NCBI RefSeq assembly: GCF_036588685.1
Contig: NC_086374.1
Coordinates: forward strand, 88,406,059 to 88,470,058
Origin: Mytilus trossulus
Taxonomy: Eukaryota > Mollusca > Bivalvia > Mytilida > Mytilidae
Direction: 5' to 3'
Length of the DNA: 64,000 nucleotides
Shown here: positions 34,501 to 43,700 of the stretch, piece by piece
How positions within the stretch are numbered: position 1 is the first letter of the stretch
Layout: each line of letters starts with the position of its first letter
The notes under the pieces: generated by a model
Databases searched by the model: none
Seen by the model: only the letters and a program-made list of their open reading frames with translations
Told to the model about the DNA's origin: nothing
Program-made: the position numbers and the translations under genes

Positions 34501-35201
34501 AAATTATATTTTTGAAAATCTTTTTAAAAAACACCAATTTGCAAACGAAGGAATTTACAACGCGCTGTTCTACTTTCTGTTTTCAAAAACATTCGTAATC
34601 CTCTGATTTTGTCGTTAGGATTCACATCTTCAAGCATTTGAAAGCTGAAATTTCAATGGCTGATTTAATAATTAATTACCAGAACACAAAGTAGTTCACA
34701 GCGCTGTTGTGCTATCTTTCTAGGCGAATCCTGGTCCTATATTTCACCGAATCAGATTGTTTTTACACGTGTTTATTCACTTTTGCTAATTGATATAAAA
34801 AAAGAATGAAGGATCATCATCAACATCATTGTGGTAGTAAAACCAACAAAAATAAATCTTACAAACTTGTGTGTTACTGTTGGCGGTCCGTTATTCAACC
34901 ATGGTAGGAGGTGCAATTATTAAGTAAATAAATCCATCAAATAGTGATGGTAAATCGGAACAGGCATATGGAAAGTTCTGTGAGTATATAGACATCAGTA
35001 GTATACCGCTGTTCAAAAGTCATAAATCGATTGAGAAAAAATAACTAAAGGCAACAATAGTGTACTTGCCTACCGCAGTATTATTTCGATGTTATCAAGT
35101 CATTATGGCACAATTTACTTTCCTCAAGTGTTTGTAATGAGAAAACTTAATATGAAGATTTTTCTATATTTTCAGCATCTATCAATCCAGGTTTTGGGTA
35201 A
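19554..35201 (+). CDS. Secreted protein with two ShK domains (gene span, nine exons)
   Basis: Nine exons join with consistent phase at every junction: 19554-19599, 27768-27820, 28132-28194, 29004-29088, 29761-29832, 30535-30684, 31685-31717, 33096-33248 and 35176-35201 (TAA 35199-35201). They total 681 nt, or 226 residues. In order the product has a signal peptide (1-15), a Cys/His-rich segment (about 20-80), a Thr/Pro linker, ShK domain 1, a Pro/Thr linker, ShK domain 2 and a short tail. ShK (SXC) domains are six-cysteine modules found in secreted enzymes, matrix proteins and some ion-channel blockers. The Lys-Tyr pair typical of channel-blocking forms cannot be assumed here, so no toxic activity is inferred. 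The 8.2-kb first intron is full of repeats. Substrate and tissue are unknown; a secreted extracellular role is inferred. Confidence 0.72.
19946..20344 (-). mobile_element. MITE with about 70-bp inverted ends (copy 2)
   Basis: It is the reverse-oriented relative of 8005-8400. Shared internal blocks include TCATCAAGCGTCTTAG and CCAACCACTCGCTCAACATTGG. It is more diverged at the ends and lies just after the ShK signal-peptide exon. Confidence 0.8.
20345..21327. other. Noncoding intronic stretch
   Basis: AT-rich sequence in the ShK gene's first intron. A short inverted motif GGAGAAGGGCTCGGTTGA / CCTTCCCCAGTTTCTC lies at about 21090-21140; I see nothing else. Confidence 0.5.
21328..21822 (+). repeat. 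R3, R1 and R2 fragments in a row
   Basis: R3 at about 21328-21385, R1 at about 21436-21590 and R2 at about 21645-21822, all in + orientation. Their overlap creates a 141-codon open frame that is not a gene. Confidence 0.65.
21978..22105 (+). repeat. Dispersed repeat, partner at 49068-49182
   Basis: It shares GTTGTGTCCTCTTATATTTGATGC-type and GTTACCCGGATTTTT blocks and an AACAGCGGTATAC end with the later copy. Confidence 0.65.
22250..24218 (+). repeat. 2-kb tandem duplication, copy 1
   Basis: It begins GCTTGACCTCCATAAAACAT and matches copy 2 (24219-26397) at about 98% over the whole length. It contains a TIR element (23025-23720), a perfect 28-bp palindrome (23544-23571) and a reversed R3 piece (23745-23890). 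No coding sequence is seen. The high identity points to a recent event. Confidence 0.93.
23025..23720 (+). mobile_element. MITE-like element with AAGGGGCACTAGCT inverted ends (copy 1)
   Basis: The left end AAGGGGCACTAGCT matches the reverse of the right end AGCTAGTGCTCCTT with one mismatch, and both are flanked by TA. That suggests Tc1/mariner-type target choice. It is 696 bp and noncoding. A second copy is at 25012-25708 through the segmental duplication; a diverged relative is at 1070-1470. Confidence 0.7.
25012..25708 (+). mobile_element. MITE-like element, copy 2
   Basis: It is the duplicated counterpart of 23025-23720, with the same ends and flanking TA. Confidence 0.7.
26014..26212 (+). 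mobile_element. R4 copy with a known empty site
   Basis: Copy 1 reads CACAAAATG-TTACAGCAATG at about 24024-24043; copy 2 has 199 bp between the same bases. The insert begins GATCTGCTTACCC and ends GTCCCTCTT. No target-site duplication is visible beyond T runs. Confidence 0.85.
26429..26542 (+). CDS. Terminal exon of an unrecognised gene
   Basis: A strong acceptor (ttgtctttttgcttatcag) leads into 37 open codons and TGA 26540-26542, followed by AATAAA near 26575. The sequence is acidic then basic (IVEVDELESLSDF, then LLKRILKSLHYKKDMATG), which looks like a helical C-terminus. Only phase 0 is open, so it cannot follow the signal-peptide exon at 19554 (phase 1). It begins 31 bases past the 2-kb tandem duplication. 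It may belong to another gene on this strand or be a relic stranded in the ShK gene's first intron. Confidence 0.4.
   Translation: MVEVDELESLSDFNKKTIILLKRILKSLHYKKDMATG
26891..27195 (+). repeat. R1 copy, long form
   Basis: It runs from GATGTGGTATGATTGCCAGT to the end AATAATGTGGCGGGGTT. Confidence 0.8.
27768..27820 (+). CDS. ShK gene exon 2
   Basis: The acceptor is atttttacag and the donor GTATGT at 27821. Entering in phase 1, it gives a Ser/Thr-rich start with two cysteines (SCFSETCIPPM) and leaves in phase 0. Confidence 0.6.
28132..28194 (+). CDS. ShK gene exon 3, Cys/His/Gly-rich
   Basis: It has 63 nt, phase 0 in and out, between aacag and GTTAGT. It begins VCKVEFSHGYPHGG and carries two cysteines and three histidines. 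With the next exon it forms a compact Cys/His-rich N-terminal domain that I cannot assign to a family. Confidence 0.62.
29004..29088 (+). CDS. ShK gene exon 4, Cys/His-rich
   Basis: It has 85 nt between ataccatag and GTAAGT, entering in phase 0 and leaving in phase 1. It contains an HGHHPIC start, a CxC motif (HGHCHC) and a final SCMSRV. The dense C and H spacing suggests disulfides or metal binding (inference). Confidence 0.65.
29761..29832 (+). CDS. ShK gene exon 5, Thr/Pro linker
   Basis: It has 72 nt, phase 1 in and out. It encodes a Thr/Val/Pro-rich stretch (TTAVPTVTTSTTQ), a probable O-glycosylated spacer between the Cys/His-rich domain and the first ShK domain. Confidence 0.65.
30296..30425 (+). 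repeat. R3 copy, diverged
   Basis: Contains AGTATAGCAAAAATACAAAAC and AAAAGGACTTCCACTAG; sits in the intron before ShK domain 1. Confidence 0.4.
30535..30684 (+). CDS. ShK gene exon 6: ShK domain 1
   Basis: A 150-nt phase 1-1 exon between gttatag and GTAAGT encodes one whole ShK module. The six cysteines fall in the order C-x9-C-x9-C-x14-C-x3-C-x2-C, beginning CMDNED and ending CQKYCGLC. The Asp after the first Cys and the CxxxCxxC end are typical of the family. One exon per domain with symmetric phase is the classic arrangement for domain duplication. Confidence 0.85.
31115..31645 (+). repeat. Dispersed repeat with internal duplication of 178 bp
   Basis: Both ends carry ACGTGTTGTTTTCAATT. 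Inside, 31175-31352 and 31353-31530 are near-identical tandem units (CATCAGCTCAGTAG...). It lies in the intron between ShK exons 6 and 7. A reversed piece is at about 37960-38010. Confidence 0.75.
31685..31717 (+). CDS. ShK gene exon 7, 33-nt Pro/Thr linker
   Basis: The acceptor is a long T tract plus aag and the donor is GTAAGT. Phase 1-1, it encodes SNTAPPAPSTT, a short spacer between the two ShK domains. Confidence 0.6.
31740..33090. other. Noncoding intron of the ShK gene
   Basis: AT-rich; I see nothing in it. Confidence 0.5.
33096..33248 (+). CDS. ShK gene exon 8: ShK domain 2
   Basis: A 153-nt phase 1-1 exon between atttatcatag and GTAAGT. It encodes a second six-cysteine module (C-x6-C-x9-C-x13-C-x3-C-x2-C) beginning CIDHEVKC and ending CPKSCNLC. 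The shorter C1-C2 spacing sets it apart from domain 1, so the duplication is not recent. Confidence 0.83.
33260..35170. other. Noncoding intron of the ShK gene
   Basis: AT-rich; no repeat from the named families is recognised. Confidence 0.5.
35176..35201 (+). CDS. ShK gene terminal exon, short form
   Basis: After ctatattttcag, phase 1 reads ASINPGFG and TAA (35199-35201). The stop overlaps a donor-like GTAAGT at 35198. If that donor is used, the frame continues at 35862 and stops after two codons, so the C-terminus hardly changes. Confidence 0.5.
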
Positions 35202-35475
35202 GTTTTCGAGAAAAGCATTTCATTTTATTTCCTATACAATTCAATATGCAAGTTTCTTAGTATCTATATTTTTTATAATAATCATTGTATATAAAACATC
35301 TCGATACGTAAAGTTATTATTTTTTGAAAGATTAAGTTTTACGGCTATTGAAACTAATATAGATAATTCAGAATAAGAAATAGTTTTCCCAAATCAAAGT
35401 AACTACAAGCTAGATAATTTAATGCATGCATGAGTATATTTATTACATACATCAAACATCGTTTATTTCTTCAAG

Positions 35476-35621
35476 TTGTGACATCCGAACAACAAATCGC
35501 CAAAATGCGTTATGTTCTTTTTCGTGATGAAATTATTCCATTGAAATATAACAGAACTGGTAGAATTTTGCTTCTGATTATACTGTCATTGTTGGTTCCA
35601 AACAGCTGGTTGAAAAGGTAA
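35476..35621 (+). CDS. Alternative terminal exon of the ShK gene, hydrophobic tail
   Basis: The acceptor is gtttatttcttcaag. Entered in phase 1 directly from exon 8, the frame is open for 47 codons and ends AGG TAA (35619-35621). The product has a polar start (VVTSEQQIAKMRYV), then a hydrophobic run (RILLLIILSLLVPNSWLKR). This could anchor the protein in a membrane or serve as a GPI-type signal. AATAAA follows at 35864-35869. Entered from the exon at 35176 the frame hits a stop, so the two ends would be mutually exclusive. Confidence 0.35.
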
Positions 35622-35863
35622 ACAACAATTTTGCTTTACTCCGCCAATTCAGATGATAACGAGCAAATAACAGTACTGATTAACAGGTCTAACAGCCTCC
35701 AAGAAAATGGACCGCTCGATCGAAAAAGAAATATTCAAAGCAAAAACCTAGAATCTTTATTATAGAAGAATATTCTTATAGATGGTTTAGACAATAATAA
35801 TGATAAAAGACTCATCACAATAATTATAATAATCATAAACATTGATTCATCATTATTTCAGGA

Positions 35864-35869
35864 AATAAA
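35864..35869 (+). promoter_or_regulatory. Polyadenylation signal AATAAA, ShK gene
   Basis: First AATAAA after the alternative terminal exon at 35476-35621. Confidence 0.4.
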
Positions 35870-35884
35870 ATAAGGTAAGCAATT

Positions 35885-37305
35885 AGCTTGTATTATTAAT
35901 AATCGAAAGTGAAATTTATGATATCCTCATTTACACACAACTTTGTTTTCTTTCAAATTTACATCAGTATGAATATTCTATTAATACTATTTAATACCTG
36001 AAAATCTTCTTCTGGTTCCTACACATGCATCTGTTTCTGAAATCACGAATTGGTTTATACCTTTTTAAAATCATAAAACCTATGAGGACAAAATAGAACA
36101 TGCAAACATATACGATCGTTTAAAAATTATTTTCAGATTGGTGGATATAAAATGTACTTGATATTTTCGGTTCTGAATAAGTTATTATTATCCGTGCCAT
36201 AATCTCTTATCTTTACTTCTTTGGTGCAACAGCTCACTTTTAAGCAAGTAACCCTATATTAGTGAAGTTATAGGAAACGCAAGTCATGAAATACCGTCAT
36301 ACCGCTGATGAAATGTAATTCCAAGAAATTTGCGAGTTCACAAAGTGAAATTGAAATCACCTCTTTAGTCGTAAACCCGAGTTTAAAATCGACACTCAAA
36401 GTCAGTTTCTAAATATTAGTTAGGATATTATACTGACTTAACTTGAATTACCCTTTAGCTCAAGTTCATTAAGATAGATGCAGGCATCATAGACAAATTT
36501 AAAAGAAGTTAGGTTTTGAATGATAAGGCTAATTCTTTTAATTTATCTGCAGAAGCTTGTGTAGGAAGTTTGTCTCTTGAAAATAAGATATCAAGTACTG
36601 AGGCAGGGAGACACAAAAGTTCATTTATATCATATAAATCAGTACACCAGTACCAAACGGACTGAATTCAATTTACAAGAACAACAACAACGTTATAAAA
36701 TTGTATAAATTTCACACTTTTAATGAAATCAGCTTGATATTGATATTATGATTATACTTACATGAATATGATATTTTACTCTTCTATTTTGTGCTGGAAT
36801 GTTCTAGATTTCAAACGTTTTGTTTAGTAAAAATCAATTGTTGGATATATATTAAATGTATAAGTTATGTAGAAAAACTTTTTAAGTGACTTACATCGAC
36901 ATAAATTTTAACAAAACGTAAATCTGATGATCTTTTTCTCTTCCAGGATTCGTTTGGAATATGTACAGATCTGCAGTTTTGAATCAAGTTTGGTATAATA
37001 TGACGAAGAAAAAACCTTTTTTTTCCCCCAAATTTGATAAATAAAATCAATAAAAAAGATGTTTGATTATTTCTTTCAATTTTGTTTTTTTTCAGTTTGA
37101 ATATTTCTTTCCATTTTTTTACTAGTATTTGTGCATTTATTTATAAATGATGATTTACACTCTTAGACAAGGAAAAAACAGTTTAGCGAGTCAAAGATAC
37201 ATCAGACATCTGGGTCTCACAATAACTGGTTAGCACTAGGCAAAGAGGAAAAAATGTTTTGATCACTATTTTTCCAAGTAAAAATCTAAAATATATTAGG
37301 TGCAA
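35885..37305. other. Noncoding spacer
   Basis: AT-rich; I see nothing supported in it. Confidence 0.5.
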
Positions 37306-37309
37306 ATGA

Positions 37310-37460
37310 GCAACTTTTGGTCCTCAATACTCTTCAACTTCATACTTTATTTTGCCTTTTCAATAGTTTTTAATTCTGGTGTCACAGATGAGTATTTTGC
37401 AGACGAAACGCGCGTCTGGCGTATATATGAAATTTTAATCCTGGTATCTATGATGAGTTC
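37310..37460 (+). repeat. R2 copy
   Basis: Contains CAGACGAAACGCGCGTCTGG and CTGGTATCTATGATGAGTTC. Confidence 0.8.
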
Positions 37461-37559
37461 ATTTAGTAATAAACACTGCAACCACTTCAAAGTATAATAC
37501 ACGTTTCCAACAGATGGTTTTGGCTACGAACCGAGTGTATGTGAACTGCTCTCTGTATA

Positions 37560-37705
37560 AAGTAAAATCGCAAAAATGTAAAGCGAAAAGTTCCTAATCA
37601 AATTACGCAATCAAAACCTCAAATACATCAAACGAATGAATAATAACTGTCATAATCCTGACTTGGTACAGGCATTTTTTATGCATAAAATGATGAATTG
37701 ACCTC
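37560..37705 (+). repeat. R3 copy
   Basis: Contains CTGACTTGGTACAGGCATTT and CAAACGAATGAATAATAACT. Confidence 0.75.
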
Positions 37706-37767
37706 TCTTTTTTGTTTTTTTAAATCTACCAAATGCAAACACAATTTGAAAAGGAGGAAGTCCTTAG

Positions 37768-37945
37768 ATAGTTATCAAAGGTACCAGGATTATAATTTAG
37801 TACGCCAGACGTGCGTTTCGTCTACATAACACTCATCAGTGACGCTCATATCAAAATATTTATAAAGCCAAAACAAGCACAAAGTTGAAGAGCATTGAGG
37901 ATCCAAAATTCCAAAAAGTTGTGCCAAATACGGCTAAGGTAATCT
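37768..37945 (-). repeat. R2 copy, reversed
   Basis: Contains GTACGCCAGACGTGCGTTTC and GTTGTGCCAAATACGGCTAA. Confidence 0.8.
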
Positions 37946-38029
37946 CTGCTAACTTCTTGGGCTGATGATACCCTCGGGGAATTAAGACTCCTAAACCAGT
38001 GGCATCCACCCAGTGGTAGTTAATGAATG

Positions 38030-38190
38030 CATCGAAGATACCAGGAACGATATTTTATATTTACGCCAGACGCGCGTTTCGTCTACAAAAGACTCATCAG
38101 TGACGCTCGAATTAAGAAATGTTAAAAATACCAAATAAGGTACAAAGAAGATGAGCATTGAGGATCAAAAACCTCCCATTTGTGTGACGA
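38030..38190 (-). repeat. R2 copy, reversed
   Basis: Contains TACGCCAGACGCGCGTTTCG and TCATCAGTGACGCTCGAATT; 85 bases after the previous one in the same orientation. Confidence 0.8.
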
Positions 38191-39515
38191 TTGCTTATAG
38201 CTCCTTCATATAGACTTAGGTGAGCAACTCAGACAGACAGAATAGGTTAATGTGAAAATAATTGGGATTAACTAAATAAAGCAGTCAAAACTGCAAAAAC
38301 AAACACACAAATACACAAATTACTGAAAATCAAAATATATTGTTATCATTTACGCTTAAATTTGATTAAATACGGCGAAGGAAGCAACAGGGTATGATTT
38401 ATTTGTTTATTGAATTATCTACATCTTTTTTATAATTGACAATGATGAGTTACTCATTGTTGCAAATTTTTTGTTCTTTTGTAAGGAATAGAAATGATAT
38501 CGCGTATTAATTCATGACTCAACACTCTACACACACATCAATACAGATACACATTGTGTATTGAAAGACGTGATAATATCAACAAATGTCAACAGATTGT
38601 CACAAGAATCAATCTTATTGAACTTAGTTTTTCGCTCTTATTCCTCGTTTTCGTCCGGTTGTTTATATGTAGTGTCCAGGTTTAACATATAAACACCTGA
38701 TAGGAAATGAGGAGCAAGTGTGAAAAACTAATTGTAATTATATTGTGTCTCGATAATACAAATTGTATAAACTGTGAATAATTGAGAATTTACACCTAGA
38801 AAGAGACTGTCTACGACCTCCACAAAGATAATAAACACTCTTAGTCAACATGGTCAATCTAAAGGAAATTAAGTGCACATATGATAGGCATATGTAATTC
38901 TCGCACAATGAAAACACATGGCTATATAATTATTATTATATATCTTAATTCACAAAACAAACTGTCGGTTCTTAACAGAAAATGAGATTAATTTAGGAAC
39001 CAATACTAGCAAATGATGTGATAATTTTACAAATTTATCATTTTTTTAATTTTCAAATTTACCGGAGCTGGTGTAAATAAATTTAAAAATGTGTCAGTGG
39101 TACGAGGCATATATTGTGATCGCAAGACTGTCGTTTCATCACAATGGCCCTATCAATGAGGAATACATTAAATAAGAAAAGAAGATAAGGAGGAAATTGC
39201 AACTCTCCATCCAATTCACAATTTTTAAAATAATAACCATTATTGGTCAAATATGTTCTTCAACACAGAGCCTTGGCCCACTGAACAGTAGACTATAAAG
39301 GGCCCCAAAAATGGCAAGTGTATAACCACAGGACTGCATCAAAAAGAAAGAAAGAAAAACTTATGTTCAGTTTTACGTAGATCTGCATTTTCGTGGCGTT
39401 ATTATACAATCATATTTCCTTTCTTTTGTGTATATTATGTTCACACACACTCTTTAAACAATTTACATTAAGAAACATCTGTTGATTGCCATAACCAACA
39501 GTCTCGAAAGTTGTA
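38191..39515. other. Noncoding spacer
   Basis: AT-rich; I see no gene. A GGCCCACTGAACAGTAGACT piece near 39277 may be a repeat remnant. Confidence 0.5.
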
Positions 39516-39867
39516 TTCAAGAATATGTTCTAGAAGGATTCAAAAGTGATAGAGAATTTCTTTTCTTGGTAACCAAGATATGTCAGATAAAAAAAAATCA
39601 AATGAACCACGAAACAATATTTTTTTTTTCATCATTCCATTTTTTGAAGCGATTCTAAAAACCAATTAAGAAACTTTTTTAATGTCAGCGCACACAGAGA
39701 TTAATCCTAAATGTATGCCAAGAAAGATATATTATGAATAACAACTGCATAAATAACATTTGTTTTTCATAACGCGATATTTATCAAAATTAAAACATAT
39801 TTTTCAAATTATATGAATGCCATTCGACAGTTGGAAAAAAGCACTGTAAATGTCAAATCAGATGCAA
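39516..39867 (+). repeat. Left direct repeat flanking the 441-bp array
   Basis: It matches 44256-44611 in the same orientation, from TTCAAGAATAT to AAATCAGATGCA, at roughly 80-85% identity by eye with small indels. Confidence 0.85.
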
Positions 39868-40187
39868 TATAGAATTAATGATGAACTACTTATTACAAAC
39901 ACTTTAGATACAATCAAAAGTAAATTGTGGCAACTTTATTCAACATTTGAAATGAGTTTTAGTTCTAGTCAGAAACGGTTGCATTATTTTTTTTCTTTCA
40001 TGTCAGATTTATATTCTCCTTCGCCTGTTGTTTTATGTGTATCTTTACCTTCTGGGTGCATTTCTGTGTTTTCATGATTTATCATTGATATGATCATAAT
40101 TATAAACTGTTTAAATAACTTTGAATTAAGTTCGAAATACTCGATTTCCCTTCATTAGTTTAGTTGTAATTTGGAAAGCATTTCGAC

Positions 40188-40332
40188 ATTTAGAGTCCTC
40201 AAAGCTCTTCAACTTCGTATTTATACTTGGCTTTTGTAACTGTATCATTCGAGTGTCACAGATAAGTCTTTTATAGACAAAACGCGCGTCAGTCGTAAAA
40301 AATATTAATCCTGGTATCGATGATGAATTCAT
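40188..40332 (+). repeat. R2 copy, diverged
   Basis: Contains CTCTTCAACTTCGTATTTAT and AGACAAAACGCGCGTCAGTC. Confidence 0.7.
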
Positions 40333-40674
40333 AGTGTTGATTTCATCAATGAATAACCTGTTTGTTAATTTTCATGTAATATGTGACCAATAATATTTTC
40401 TCTTTTTCCATAATCAATAATTTTCATAACCTTTTTCATAATGTTTATAACTGACGCTTTCATATGTTTTCTTTCCTAAAAAAAACAGTAAGAAATTAAA
40501 AAAAAACCAAACAAACAAAACACTAGTGTAGACTTCCAGTAACATGAGCAAACGCGGATTCACGTGCACCATATTATACTTTCTTTAAATGGGTATGTTT
40601 TATTTGTAAAAGTAAACCAGTATAAGTCAAAGTACGGTCTTCAAAACGGAGCCATGGTTTATTATCTGTTCAGT

Positions 40675-40780
40675 GTGAGCCAATGCTCCGTGTTGAAGCC
40701 TGTACTTTAACCTATAAAAGTTGACTTTGATGGAAAGTTGTCTCGTTGGCACTAATACCACATCTTATATATATATATAT
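40675..40780 (-). repeat. R1 fragment ending in (TA)n
   Basis: Contains GTTGTCTCGTTGGCACTAAT and CCACATCTTA, then about eight TA repeats that adjoin the first unit of the 441-bp array. Confidence 0.65.
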
Positions 40781-40782
40781 AT

Positions 40783-43700
40783 AATTATTTTCTGTGACTG
40801 TATCTTACATTAATTTGTAGGATCCTTTACTATAATTTAGCTGATCTGTAACAATAACATCTCCATGCCTTATATATCATGTACTGTAGTACGCCGCTAG
40901 ATTAAAACTGACGTGGAAAGGTAACATATGGCCACCGAAAGCTCTTTTTTTGAGAGCCCAGGTGGTCGTGTGGTCTAGCGGGACGGCTGCAGTGCAGGCG
41001 ATTTGGTGTCACGATATCACAGTAGCATGGGTTCGAATCCCGGCGAGGGAAGAACCCAAAATTTGCGAAAGCAAATTTACAGATCTAACATTGTTGGGTT
41101 GATGTTGAGACGAGTTGTATATACATTATGTACACAGTCATGTATCACCATCATTGATGGCGATCCGATGGATACATCTGTTGTAGGGTTGTCACTGACT
41201 CAGACGTACTTATGAATATAATTATTTTCTGTGACTGTATCTTACATTAATTTGTAGGATCCTTTACTATAGATAATTTAGCTGATTTGTAACAATAACA
41301 TCTTCATGCCTTATATATCATGTACTGTAGTACGCCGCTAGATTAAAACTGACGTGGAAAGGTAACATATGGCCATCGAAAGCTCTTTTTTTGAGAGCCC
41401 AGATGGTCGTGTGGTCTAGCGGGACGGCTGCAGTGCAGGCGATTTGGTGTCACGATATCACAGTAGCATGGGTTCGAATCCCGGCGAGGGAAGAACCCAA
41501 AATTTGCGAAAGCAAATTTACAGATCTAACATTGTTGGGTTGATGTTTAGACGAGTTGTATATACATTATGTACACAGCCATGTATCACCATCATTGATG
41601 GCGATCCGATGGATACATCTGTTGTAGGGTTGTCACTGACTCAGACGTACTTATGAATATAATTATTTTCTGTGACTGTATCTTACATTAATTTGTAGGA
41701 TCCTTTACTATAGATAATTTAGCTGATCTGTAACAATAACATCTTCATGCCTTATATATCATGTACTGTAGTACGCCGCTAGATTAAAACTGACGTGGAA
41801 AGGTAACATATGGCCACCGAAAGCTCTTTTTTTGAGAGCCCAGGTGGTCGTGTGGTCTAGCGGGACGGCTGCAGTGCAGGCGATTTGGTGTCACGATATC
41901 ACAGTAGCATGGGTTCGAATCCCGGCGAGGGAAGAACCCAAAATTTGCGAAAGCAAATTTACAGATCTAACATTGTTGGGTTGATGTTTAGACGAGTTGT
42001 ATATACATTATGTACACAGCCATGTATCACCATCATTGATGGCGATCCGATGGATACATCTGTTGTAGGGTTGTCACTGACTCAGACGTACTTATGAATA
42101 TAATTATTTTCTGTGACTGTATCTTACATTAATTTGTAGGATCCTTTACTATAGATAATTTAGCTGATCTGTAACAATAACATCTTCATGCCTTATATAT
42201 CATGTACTGTAGTACGCCGCTAGATTAAAACTGACGTGGAAAGGTAACATATGGCCACCGAAAGCTCTTTTTTTGAGAGCCCAGGTGGTCGTGTGGTCTA
42301 GCGGGACGGCTGCAGTGCAGGCGATTTGGTGTCACGATATCACAGTAGCATGGGTTCGAATCCCGGCGAGGGAAGAACCAAAAATTTGCGAAAGCAAATT
42401 TACAGATCTAACATTGTTGGGTTGATGTTTAGACGAGTTGTATATACATTATGTACACAGCCATGTATCACCATCATTGATGGCGATCCGATGGATACAT
42501 CTGTTGTAGGGTTGTCACTGACTCAGACGTACTTATGAATATAATTATTTTCTGTGACTGTATCTTACATTAATTTGTAGGATCCTTTACTTTAGATAAT
42601 TTAGCTGATCTGTAACAATAACATCTTCATGCCTTATATATCATGTACTGTAGTACGCCGCTAGATTAAAACTGACGTGGAAAGGTAACATATGGCCACC
42701 GAAAGCTCTTTTTTTGAGAGCCCAGGTGGTCGTGTGGTCTAGCGGGACGGCTGCAGTGCAGGCGATTTGGTGTCACGATATCACAGTAGCATGGGTTCGA
42801 ATCCCGGCGAGGGAAGAACCCAAAATTTGCGAAAGCAAATTTACAGATCTAACATTGTTGGGTTGATGTTTAGACGAGTTGTATATACATTATGTACACA
42901 GCCATGTATCACCATCATTGATGGCGATCCGATGGATACATCTGTTGTAGGGTTGTCACTGACTCAGACGTACTTATGAATATAATTATTTTCTGTGACT
43001 GTATCTTACATTAATTTGTAGGATCCTTTACTATAGATAATTTAGCTGATCTGTAACAATAACATCTTCATGCCTTATATATCATGTACTGTAGTACGCC
43101 GCTAGATTAAAACTGACGTGGAAAGGTAACATATGGCCACCGAAAGCTCTTTTTTTGAGAGCCCAGGTGGTCGTGTGGTCTAGCGGGACGGCTGCAGTGC
43201 AGGCGATTTGGTGTCACGATATCACAGTAGCATGGGTTCGAATCCCGGCGAGGGAAGAACCCAAAATTTGCGAAAGCAAATTTACAGATCTAACATTGTT
43301 GGGTTGATGTTTAGACGAGTTGTATATACATTATGTACACAGCCATGTATCACCATCATTGATGGCGATCCGATGGATACATCTGTTGTAGGGTTGTCAC
43401 TGACTCAGACGTACTTATGAATATAATTATTTTCTGTGACTGTATCTTACATTAATTTGTAGGATCCTTTACTATAGATAATTTAGCTGATCTGTAACAA
43501 TAACATCTTCATGCCTTATATATCATGTACTGTAGTACGCCGCTAGATTAAAACTGACGTGGAAAGGTAACATATGGCCACCGAAAGCTCTTTTTTTGAG
43601 AGCCCAGGTGGTCGTGTGGTCTAGCGGGACGGCTGCAGTGCAGGCGATTTGGTGTCACGATATCACAGTAGCATGGGTTCGAATCCCGGCGAGGGAAGAA

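Noticed and set aside
19554-35201. Venom-type toxin gene
   Set aside because: ShK domains occur widely in non-toxic secreted proteins; nothing in the sequence shows toxin function.
35862-35868. Additional last coding exon of the ShK gene
   Set aside because: The frame stops after two codons and the site overlaps AATAAA; it is better read as the polyadenylation signal.
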